In this document: positions 1 to 5,910 of the stretch, piece after piece
Numbering within the stretch: position 1 is the first letter of the stretch
How the letters are laid out: every line of letters starts with the position of its first letter
Source of the DNA: an uncultured Clostridia bacterium
GTDB lineage: Bacteria; Bacillota; Clostridia; Christensenellales; Aristaeellaceae
Direction: 5' to 3'
NCBI GenBank assembly: GCA_934636425.1
Contig: CAKUAV010000044.1
Span: forward strand, 1 to 18,323
DNA: 18,323 nucleotides
Made by a program: the position numbers and the translations under genes
Notes under the pieces: model-generated
The model's database searches: none
Seen by the model: the letters and a program-made list of their open reading frames with translations, nothing else
What the model was told of the DNA's origin: nothing

Positions 1-8
1 GTCTGAGC

Positions 9-32
9 TTGTCAAAAAGACTTTTTTGACAA
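9..32. repeat. AT-rich perfect palindrome at left edge
   Basis: A 10-bp perfect inverted repeat (TTGTCAAAAA / TTTTTGACAA) surrounds a 4-base spacer. It lies just beyond the GC-rich terminator of the leftward exporter operon. Its base composition contrasts with the GC-rich surroundings. It could be a second, weaker hairpin for leftward transcripts or a member of a dispersed palindromic repeat family. The sequence alone does not decide between these. Confidence 0.5.
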
Positions 33-36
33 ACTG

Positions 37-65
37 AAAAACCGGCAGGTTTTCAGGCCTGCCGG
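37..65 (-). terminator. Intrinsic terminator of the arsR-ABC exporter operon
   Basis: Read leftward, an 8-bp GC stem (CCGGCAGG / CCTGCCGG) with a short loop containing AAAA is followed by TTTTTC. It begins about 11 bases after the exporter stop codon, the right place to end the leftward operon. Confidence 0.85.
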
Positions 66-76
66 AGAAAAAAGGC

Positions 77-1825
77 TCATTCCTGCATCAGGAACTGGAG
101 ATGCTCGCTGTCGCCCGCGCGGAACTGGAGGGAGTACAGGTCGTGATACACGCCGCCCTTCTTCATCAGCTCGTCGTGCGTGCCCATCTCGGTGATCTGG
201 CCGTTTGCGATGACGCAGATTTCGTCGGCGTTCTTGATCGTGGACAGGCGATGGGCCACCACCAGCGTCGTGCGGCCCTTGCACAGCTCGTCCAGCGCCT
301 GCTGGATGAGTATCTCGGTGGTGTTGTCCAGCGCGCTGGTGGCCTCGTCGAGTATCAGTATCGCCGGGTTTTTGAGGAACACGCGCGCTATGGAGAGGCG
401 CTGCTTCTGTCCGCCGGAGAGCTTCACGCCGCGCTCGCCGATCTGGGTGTCGTAGCCGTCGGGCAGCGTCATGACGTAGTCGTGTATGTTGGCGCGCTTT
501 GCCGCCTCGATCACCTCGTCGTCGGTCGCGTCCAGCCGGCCGTAGAGTATGTTCTCCTTTATGCTGCCGTTGAACAGGAACACGTCCTGCTGCACGATGC
601 CTATGCTGCGGCGCAGCGATTTGAACGTCACGTCGTTTATGTCGTCGCCGTCGATCAGTATGCGCCCGCCCGTCGCCTTGTAAAAGTCGGGAATGAGGTG
701 GCATATCGTGGTCTTGCCGCCGCCCGAGGGGCCGACCAGCGCCAGCTTTTCGCCCTTTCTGATGTTCAGAGAGACGTCCCTCAGCACTTCCTTGGAATTG
801 TCATAGGAGAATGAGACGTGATCGAGCGTGATTTCGCCCTGCACGTTCTTGAGATCGTGCGCGTTCGGGCTTTCCGTTTCGGGGGTCTCGTCCATGATTT
901 CGAGGAAGCGCTCGAAGCCGGTCACGCCGTTTTGATACTGCTCCATGAAGTTGATCAGCGTGGTCACAGGCCCAATGAACTGATTGACCGATACGATGAA
1001 GGCCGAGTAGTCGCCAAATGTGATCTTGCCGGCGTACATGAACAGGCCGCCCGCCAGCATGACGACGACGTTGAACACATCGGTGATGAACGATGTGGAG
1101 GAGAAGAACTGCGCCATCGCCCTGTAGGCCTTCTTGCGCGCCTCGACGAACTGGGCGTTGCCCTTCTCGAACTTTTCGGCCTCCTTGTCGGCGTTGGTGA
1201 AGGCCTTCGTCACGCGTATGCCGGAAATGCTGCTCTCAAGCGCCGCGTTGATCACGGCGATGCTCTTGCGGCTCTCGGCGAAGGCGTCGCGCATGCGCTT
1301 GCGGCAGAACAGCGAGACCACAGCCATGATCGGCACGCAGGCGAATATGATCAGCGTCAGCGGCACGGAAATCGTGCACAGATACACGAACGAGCCGATC
1401 ACCATGATGCCGCTGATCAGCAGGTTCTCCGGGCCGTGGTGCGCCAGCTCGCTCACGTCCATCAGGTCGTTTGTCATGCGGGACATGATCTTGCCGGTCT
1501 CATGCTCGTCGTAGAAGGAGTAGGGCAGCGTCTCGAGCTTGTTGAACATATCCGAGCGCATCTGCGCCTGCATCCCCACGCCCACCATGTGGCCGTAATA
1601 CTGCACGAAATAGCGCAGCAGCATCCTGACGACGTAGAGCGCCAGCAGCGTCAGGCCGTATATCACCACCATGCGCATATTGTGGTTGGGTATGAGGTCG
1701 TTGAGCATCGTGCGCGAGAATATCGGATAGATCATGCCGATCACCGAGATCAGCAGCGAGGCGAGCATATCCAGTATGAACATCGTTCTGTGCGGCCGGT
1801 AGTAGGCGATAAAGCGCTTCAGCAT
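77..1825 (-). CDS. ABC-type exporter, fused membrane and ATPase domains (MsbA/MDR-like)
   Basis: This is a half-transporter of 582 aa, the usual length for the type IV ABC exporter family, which works as a dimer in the cytoplasmic membrane. Residues 1-310 form the six-helix transmembrane domain. The nucleotide-binding domain carries Walker A GPSGGGKTT (365-373), Q-loop VQQD (about 411-414), signature LSGGQKQR (469-476), Walker B ILILDE (489-494) and the H-loop histidine (525), so it should be catalytically competent. I chose the ATG at 1825 because AAAGGAGG lies at the proper distance. A longer in-frame start would only run back into the arsR reading region. The gene overlaps the upstream ArsR-type gene by 7 bases, so it is probably translationally coupled and repressed by it. 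The substrate is unknown: drug, lipid, peptide or metal-linked export all fit the family. Confidence 0.93.
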   Translation of the reverse strand: MLKRFIAYYRPHRTMFILDMLASLLISVIGMIYPIFSRTMLNDLIPNHNMRMVVIYGLTLLALYVVRMLLRYFVQYYGHMVGVGMQAQMRSDMFNKLETLPYSFYDEHETGKIMSRMTNDLMDVSELAHHGPENLLISGIMVIGSFVYLCTISVPLTLIIFACVPIMAVVSLFCRKRMRDAFAESRKSIAVINAALESSISGIRVTKAFTNADKEAEKFEKGNAQFVEARKKAYRAMAQFFSSTSFITDVFNVVVMLAGGLFMYAGKITFGDYSAFIVSVNQFIGPVTTLINFMEQYQNGVTGFERFLEIMDETPETESPNAHDLKNVQGEITLDHVSFSYDNSKEVLRDVSLNIRKGEKLALVGPSGGGKTTICHLIPDFYKATGGRILIDGDDINDVTFKSLRRSIGIVQQDVFLFNGSIKENILYGRLDATDDEVIEAAKRANIHDYVMTLPDGYDTQIGERGVKLSGGQKQRLSIARVFLKNPAILILDEATSALDNTTEILIQQALDELCKGRTTLVVAHRLSTIKNADEICVIANGQITEMGTHDELMKKGGVYHDLYSLQFRAGDSEHLQFLMQE

Positions 1826-2169
1826 GGGAAAGCCCCTCCTTTGTTTGCGATGTGTGTCCTGCAGCCGACCTCCTCGCGGACGGCGCAGTCCTGCCGGCGG
1901 TCGACGCACTGCGTGGCGATGAGCGCGTCCAGCTGGCCGCGCAGCGCCGAGAGCGTCTCGCGGCGGAGGCGATAGTGGGTGTAATAGCCGAACTTCACGC
2001 CCTCCACCAGCTCTGCGTCCCTGAGCACCTTCAGGTGCTGAGACACCGCCGATTCGCTCATGTCGAGCAGCCGGGACAGCGCCCGCACGCAGTAGGAACG
2101 CCCGGCCAGCAGATCGACGATTCTGGCGCGCGTCGGGTCGGCGAGCGCCTTCAAGAGACAGACGTCCAT
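1819..2169 (-). CDS. ArsR/SmtB-family winged-helix repressor
   Basis: The protein has 116 aa with the compact ArsR fold. It shows an N-terminal ALADPTRARIVDLL helix, a recognition helix around SESAVSQHLKVLRDAELV (38-55) and a wing (VKFGYYTHYRL, 58-68). The ATG at 2169 is preceded by AAAGGAGGGG and by an exact sigma-A promoter, and the stop falls inside the first codons of the exporter. Cysteines sit at 4, 27, 88, 95, 103 and 116. C27 lies in the alpha-3 region where ArsR/CadC sensors bind metal, and the last four are in a C-terminal tail past the winged helix. A metal, metalloid or thiol/redox cue is therefore plausible, but the classic ELCVCDL motif is absent (here SYCVRAL). It likely represses its own operon through the GTCAACG sites upstream. 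Confidence 0.92.
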   Translation of the reverse strand: MDVCLLKALADPTRARIVDLLAGRSYCVRALSRLLDMSESAVSQHLKVLRDAELVEGVKFGYYTHYRLRRETLSALRGQLDALIATQCVDRRQDCAVREEVGCRTHIANKGGAFPC

Positions 2170-2173
2170 ACGT

Positions 2174-2183
2174 CCCCTCCTTT
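2174..2183 (-). promoter_or_regulatory. Strong Shine-Dalgarno of the arsR-type gene
   Basis: The leftward reading AAAGGAGGGG lies four bases before the ATG at 2169. It fixes the start of the ArsR-type protein and shows the Firmicute-type anti-Shine-Dalgarno preference used through the window. Confidence 0.8.
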
Positions 2184-2195
2184 CAAAACGAACTC

Positions 2196-2224
2196 ATTAT
2201 ACAGCCTTAATCCAGTTTAGTCAA
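2196..2224 (-). promoter_or_regulatory. Sigma-A promoter of the arsR-exporter operon
   Basis: Read leftward, -35 TTGACT (2224-2219) and a perfect -10 TATAAT (2201-2196) are separated by exactly 17 bases. They sit about 27 bases upstream of the ArsR-type start codon. The -35 box overlaps the first GTCAACG operator element, which fits autorepression. Confidence 0.88.
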
Positions 2225-2268
2225 CGCTGAATTGAATCGGTCAACGTTAAAATAACATGGCCGTTGAC
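2220..2268. promoter_or_regulatory. Putative ArsR operator: three GTCAACG half-sites
   Basis: GTCAACG occurs at 2220-2226 and 2240-2246 as direct repeats 20 bases apart. It occurs again inverted (CGTTGAC) at 2262-2268. The 20-22 base spacing is about two DNA helical turns, which places all sites on one face. The left site overlaps the -35 of the leftward arsR promoter and the right site overlaps the -35 of the rightward promoter, so one bound repressor could shut both. The assignment to the adjacent ArsR-type protein is inference. Confidence 0.6.
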
Positions 2269-2293
2269 AGCGCCCTGCGCGCAATGCTAAAAT
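2264..2293 (+). promoter_or_regulatory. Divergent rightward sigma-A promoter
   Basis: TTGACA (2264-2269), an 18-base spacer and TAAAAT (2288-2293) form a good sigma-A promoter facing the FAD-protein genes. The first coding region is about 550 bases downstream, so it would make a long leader through the tandem repeats. The -35 box lies in the right-hand CGTTGAC element. Confidence 0.55.
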
Positions 2294-2307
2294 AGACGAA
2301 ACCGCTG

Positions 2308-2340
2308 AAAAAACGGCGCGGCTCGTCCGGGTGCGCGCCG
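2308..2340 (-). terminator. Orphan leftward intrinsic terminator
   Basis: Read leftward, a perfect 7-bp stem (CGGCGCG / CGCGCCG) with a 13-base loop runs into TTTTTT. No convincing leftward gene lies directly upstream of it (the repeat region at 2390-2740). It may insulate the arsR promoter from antisense transcription or end an unannotated leftward RNA. Confidence 0.65.
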
Positions 2341-2389
2341 TGAAATCCCCTCTGAAAACCGCCGCGGCAGGCGCGCTCGTCCCTCTTCA

Positions 2390-2740
2390 GCGCGCCGCGT
2401 TTCGCAGCCTTCTTCCGCAAACACAGGCAAGGAACATCATGCGCACGACGCTTCTTTCCGTCCCGCCGACCGCATAGCGTTCTTTCCCAACTTTCCGAAA
2501 AGCGCGGAACGCCTCACCCCGGAAATTCCGAAGCGCGCCGCGTTTCGCAGCCTTGCCCCGAACACGGGCAAGGGATATCATGCGCACAGCGGCTCTTACC
2601 GTCCCGCCGCCGCAAAGCGCAGAACGCCTCACCCCGGAAATTCCGAAGCGCATCGCGTTTCGCCGCCTTGCCCCGCGAACGCAGGCAAGAAATATCATGC
2701 GCACAGCGGCTCTTTCCGTCCCGCCGCCGCTTTCCCAGCG
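2390..2740. repeat. Three tandem copies of a degenerate intergenic repeat (about 115-143 bp)
   Basis: Unit 1 is 2390-2532, unit 2 is 2533-2648 and unit 3 is 2649 to about 2740 (incomplete). Each unit opens with GCGC..CGCGTTTCGC and continues with a CCTTGCC/GGCAAGG hairpin (clear at 2551-2573), then ATATCATGCGCAC and TTCCGTCCCGCC. Units 1 and 2 end with AACGCCTCACCCCGGAAATT. Unit 1 has about 27 extra bases. Open frames exist on both strands here but merely reflect GC content, and their translations repeat with the DNA, so I regard the stretch 2294-2840 as non-coding. Confidence 0.8.
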
Positions 2741-2840
2741 CCGAAGCCGCGCCGGGCGGCGCAATCCTCGAATCCTTTTTCCCAAATGCACTCGAATACG
2801 CACTCAAAGCACACTCAAAACAGAAAAGACGGTGATCGAC

Positions 2841-3614
2841 ATGGACTACAATGCGATTTTCCTCGGCGCGACGGCCATGGCCTGCGGCGCGCTGGAGGCG
2901 GACAAGGGCGCGCTGGCGATCGGGCGCGGCGTACTGCTGGCGCAGGAGTTCTGCCAGGGCTATGTCTCGCCGCGCCTGAGCGAGGCGAAAACGCCGCTCG
3001 GGCGCGATTTGCAGCGGGAGCTGACAGCGCGCGGCCTGCTGGAAAACGGACGCGCGCATCTGCCGCCCGTCGCCGACGTGCTGGCGCGCCGCCTGCTGGA
3101 GAAAGGCGCGCATCTCTATCTGGACGCGGAGACACTCGACGTGCGCCCCATAGGCGGCGGCTTCGAGGTGGACGTTATGGCCGTCGACGGCCTGCGCACA
3201 GTGACGGCGGAGCGCGTGATCGATACGACGAGCGAGGGATTGTGGCGCTGCGCCCGTCAGCTGTCCAACTATAGAAAAGAGGCGCGCGTCCCGCTGCTCA
3301 AAACCACAGGCTTTCTGCCCGAATTGAGAGGCGGCGTTCACATGGAATACGGCCCTCTGCCCGACGAGGCGATACTGTGCGTGCCGCTTGACCGCAATGC
3401 CGGCTGGCAGGATGCGCGCTTTGCGCTGCGCGATGCGTGGCGCGCGCTGTATGCCGAAAACATCGGCTGGGAGCTGGCCGCCGAGCCGGTCGAGCCCGCG
3501 ATTCTCTACGACGCGCCGGTGTGCGCGGTCCTCTCGCGCGGCTGGACGTTCAGGCCCTCCGTCTCGCACGGCGATCTCATGCGCGCCTTTGAGGAGGGAT
3601 GCCTGTGCGTCTGA
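2841..3614 (+). CDS. FAD-dependent oxidoreductase-like protein with degenerate Rossmann motif
   Basis: The protein has 257 aa. Its N-terminus (YNAIFLGATAMACGALEAD) aligns in style with the first beta-alpha-beta unit of FAD-dependent oxidoreductases but lacks the GxGxxG dinucleotide motif. The later segments (LPPVADVLARRLLEKGAHLYLDAETLDV, then RVIDTTSEG) resemble the FAD/NAD-fold middle and the 'ATG' loop of this family. The ATG at 2841 is the first start after the repeat region. Its Shine-Dalgarno is weak, and an upstream extension would be repeat-derived low-complexity sequence, so I reject it. The stop overlaps the start region of the next gene, a full FAD oxidoreductase, which suggests a coupled pair or heteromer. 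Alternatives are a decayed paralogue or a non-catalytic partner subunit. The substrate is unknown. Confidence 0.72.
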   Translation: MDYNAIFLGATAMACGALEADKGALAIGRGVLLAQEFCQGYVSPRLSEAKTPLGRDLQRELTARGLLENGRAHLPPVADVLARRLLEKGAHLYLDAETLDVRPIGGGFEVDVMAVDGLRTVTAERVIDTTSEGLWRCARQLSNYRKEARVPLLKTTGFLPELRGGVHMEYGPLPDEAILCVPLDRNAGWQDARFALRDAWRALYAENIGWELAAEPVEPAILYDAPVCAVLSRGWTFRPSVSHGDLMRAFEEGCLCV

Positions 3615-5467
3615 TGACATTAAAGCACAATCAGAGCGCCGCTGCCGACGCGTTCCCCGCATTCAGCGCCGAGTGCGATCTGCTCGTGGCGGGACTGGGC
3701 ACGGCGGGCACGGAGCTGGCGATACTCGCCGCGCGGCAGGGACTGCGCGTGATCGCCGTCGAAAAGGGAATCGCGCCGTGCGGACAGGGCGGCGTCGGCG
3801 CCGTGTGGGACTACTATTTCGGCACGCCCGGCGGCGCGTGGGAGGAGCGCGACCGCATAGAGGAGGCGCGCATGGGCGAGGGCTATGCCCATCGCGGCGT
3901 TGTGCGCACGCTGGTCTCGGACGAGGCGCTGCTTGATTCGGGCGTGGACGCGCGCTATGAGACGGTCGTTCTGGGCGTGTGGCTGAGCGGGAATCGCGCC
4001 GAGGGGCTGCGCGTCGCCTGTCATGGCCGCGCATACGACATAAGGGCGCGCATCACCGCCGACTGCACCGGCAGCGCGCGGCTCGTCCGCATGGCCGGCG
4101 GCGCGTTCACGGCGGGGCGCAGGTGGGACGGCGCGCAGATGGCGTTTTCGAAGGCGATCACCCGCGCCGAGCCGGAGCGCCCCGTGCAGAGCCGCTACAG
4201 CTTCTGCGGGCGCATGAACGGCTTTCCGGACGAGGAGACGTTCACTCGAATGGCGCTGACCGCCGCGGCGCTGCCGCCCTGTTTGTGGGAGGAGCAAAGC
4301 GGCCGCGTGTTCATGGAAGCGCCCATGCTCGGCCTGCGCGAGGAGGGCAGCATCGTCGCCGAGGAGGGCGTGACGTTCGAGGACGCGCTCCGGGGAAAGC
4401 GCACCGATAAGCCGATATTCTATTCCTTCACGACGCAGGATCTCTCGAATGTCGACCGCGACTACGCCTTCGAGGACGACGCGCTGCAAAACTGGATGGC
4501 GATCTGCACGCTCGACCGCTACGGCTACAGCGTGGCCATCCCCTTCGGCGCGATGATCCCGCAGGGCTATGACGCGCTGCTGGCCGTCGGCAAGCATTTC
4601 GGCGTGGATCACGATCTGGCCGGCGGTCTGCGCATGAAGCGCGATCTCAAAAAGCTGGCCGAGGCCGCCGCGTACGCCTGCGCGCTGGCCGTTAAGCACA
4701 ATATTTCCGTGCGCGATGTGGACTATGGCGCGCTGGCCGGTATGCTGCGCGCCACCGGCTGTCTGGATGCGCGCGTCGATCAGGGGATCGGCGATCTGCG
4801 CGTCGATCCCGATCGGCCGGATGCGCGCGTCGATCTGCCCGATACCGTATCGGCCTTCCGCGCATCGCTCTCTCAGCCGCTGCCGTTTTACGGCTGGAGC
4901 ATGCCCGGCACCGTCGCAAAGCGCGAGGAAAACAGCCCCGCGCTGGCGCTCATGGCAGCGTGGCTTGCGCCGAACGCCGAAATCGCCGACGCGCTGGCCG
5001 CGTGGATCGCCGCGGACGAACCCTACGCCGACAACTACGCCCTCGCGCTGGCGCTGATGGGGGACGAGCGCGCCTGCCCGCGCCTGCGGCGGATGATCGC
5101 GCGGCCCTCGCAGCAGGGCAAAATCGTGTCGCTGCCCGTGCGCGCGGCCTGCCTGCTGGGCCGCATCGGCGCGTCGGAGGACGCAGAAGCGCTCCTTAAA
5201 CTCGTCGAGGACGACGCGAAAGAGTGCGCCGCCGCCATGCCGCCCTGCGAGAAGTATCCCACGGAAAGCGCGCGCGCCTACGCCATGCTGTCCATGGCGA
5301 TCATGAGCCTTGCGCGCATCGCGCAGCGCCATCCCGCGCTGTACGAGGGCATTGCCCAGCGCCTGCAAATCTGGGCGCAAAAGCCCCTGACCTGCGCGGC
5401 AGGCTATCGCCCGCACGACTGCGCGCCCGCACTGCGCGGCGCGGTGCATCGCCTCTTCCCGTCATAG
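3605..5467 (+). CDS. FAD-dependent oxidoreductase (FAD_oxidored-like) with helical C-terminal region
   Basis: The protein has about 620 aa. The dinucleotide-binding motif GLGTAG is at 30-35, the ribose-binding acidic residue is E53 in VIAVEKG, and a GQGGVGAVWDYYFG segment follows at about 61-74, typical of the fumarate-reductase/FAD_oxidored superfamily. The mid-region TADCTGSARLVRMAGG matches the FAD-contact loop. The C-terminal part after about residue 430 is alpha-helical with HEAT-like repetition (ALALMGDERACPRLRRMI; VRAACLLGRIGASEDAEALLKLV). For the start, GAGGAGGG (3591-3598) is six bases from GTG 3605. ATG 3599 is too close to it and ATG 3614 is rather far, so GTG is preferred. The gene overlaps the preceding one by ten bases and is followed by a strong terminator. 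Substrate and reaction are not recognisable. Confidence 0.87.
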   Translation: MRLMTLKHNQSAAADAFPAFSAECDLLVAGLGTAGTELAILAARQGLRVIAVEKGIAPCGQGGVGAVWDYYFGTPGGAWEERDRIEEARMGEGYAHRGVVRTLVSDEALLDSGVDARYETVVLGVWLSGNRAEGLRVACHGRAYDIRARITADCTGSARLVRMAGGAFTAGRRWDGAQMAFSKAITRAEPERPVQSRYSFCGRMNGFPDEETFTRMALTAAALPPCLWEEQSGRVFMEAPMLGLREEGSIVAEEGVTFEDALRGKRTDKPIFYSFTTQDLSNVDRDYAFEDDALQNWMAICTLDRYGYSVAIPFGAMIPQGYDALLAVGKHFGVDHDLAGGLRMKRDLKKLAEAAAYACALAVKHNISVRDVDYGALAGMLRATGCLDARVDQGIGDLRVDPDRPDARVDLPDTVSAFRASLSQPLPFYGWSMPGTVAKREENSPALALMAAWLAPNAEIADALAAWIAADEPYADNYALALALMGDERACPRLRRMIARPSQQGKIVSLPVRAACLLGRIGASEDAEALLKLVEDDAKECAAAMPPCEKYPTESARAYAMLSMAIMSLARIAQRHPALYEGIAQRLQIWAQKPLTCAAGYRPHDCAPALRGAVHRLFPS

Positions 5468-5486
5468 CGCCCTATCCTGATGAAAG

Positions 5487-5519
5487 CGCGGCCATGCGCG
5501 ATATTGGCCGCGTTTTTTT
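5487..5519 (+). terminator. Intrinsic terminator of the FAD oxidoreductase operon
   Basis: An 8-bp stem CGCGGCCA / TGGCCGCG (5487-5494 and 5505-5512) is followed by TTTTTTT, twenty bases after the stop codon of the oxidoreductase. Confidence 0.88.
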
Positions 5520-5566
5520 GCCGTCGGGGAGGAGGATATTCTGTGCGTTATGCGGCCTTTCGAGTT

Positions 5567-5765
5567 TCCATGGCCGTCATGAGCCGAGCCTTGCGCGCAT
5601 TGCCGCGCGCCTGCGCGTAGACGCAGAAGCCCCTGACCTGCGCGGCAGGCTATCGCCCGCACGACTGCGCGCCTGTACTGCGCGGCGCGGTGCATCGCCT
5701 CTTCCCGTCATAACGCCCCATCCGAACGAAAACGCGGCCATGCGTGTCATTGGTCGCGTTTTTTG
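5567..5765 (+). pseudogene. Decayed duplicate of the FAD oxidoreductase 3' end plus terminator
   Basis: This stretch matches 5291-5519, the last 57 or so codons of the oxidoreductase and its terminator, with substitutions and an internal loss of about 40 bases. The closing peptide AAGYRPHDCAP-LRGAVHRLFPS and its stop are preserved, with one Ala-to-Val change. The upstream part is out of frame or deleted, and there is no start codon with a ribosome site. It is non-coding debris of a partial tandem duplication. The remainder of the 443-base gap 5468-5910 holds the two terminators and a promoter. Confidence 0.85.
5733..5764 (+). terminator. Duplicated terminator, second copy
   Basis: CGCGGCCA / TGGTCGCG (5733-5740 and 5751-5758, one G-U pair) is followed by six T. 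It is the diverged twin of the terminator at 5487-5519, and the stem has been kept despite substitutions. Confidence 0.75.
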
Positions 5766-5839
5766 CCGTCAAGGGGGCGTTAATTGTCATTTTCTGAGCG
5801 CTTGTTTACACAACTCGCATTTTTTTCTTCAAAATTGCG

Positions 5840-5848
5840 TGGTATAGT
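5840..5848 (+). promoter_or_regulatory. Extended -10 promoter of the activase operon
   Basis: TGGTATAGT is an extended -10 element (TGn plus TATAGT) in a locally AT-rich stretch (5780-5870) that contrasts with its GC-rich neighbours. No good -35 is visible. It would give a leader of roughly 55-60 bases before the ATG at 5911. Confidence 0.5.
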
Positions 5849-5910
5849 ACATAATCATATCCTATATATGTCACTGTGGGGCGGCTCGTCCGCTCTTTCG
5901 GAGGTAGTCC

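Noticed and set aside
818..1975. Rightward open frames over the exporter and arsR genes
   Set aside because: They lie opposite real genes with promoter, ribosome sites and terminator, and show no protein-family features.
2390..2740. Possible CRISPR array
   Set aside because: The units are more than 100 bp with indels. There are no short constant repeats separated by unique spacers, and no cas genes.
2387..2803. Leftward 138-codon frame (and overlapping larger frames) in the tandem-repeat region ending near a leftward terminator
   Set aside because: Its peptide repeats exactly with the DNA units, is Arg-rich with no ribosome site, and is open only because the DNA is GC-rich. The nearby terminator alone is not enough to call a gene.
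3620..5449. Long leftward open frame of about 609 codons opposite the FAD oxidoreductase
   Set aside because: Its translation is His/Arg/Ala-rich low-complexity typical of the antisense of a GC-rich gene. The rightward frame has recognisable FAD motifs and a ribosome site.
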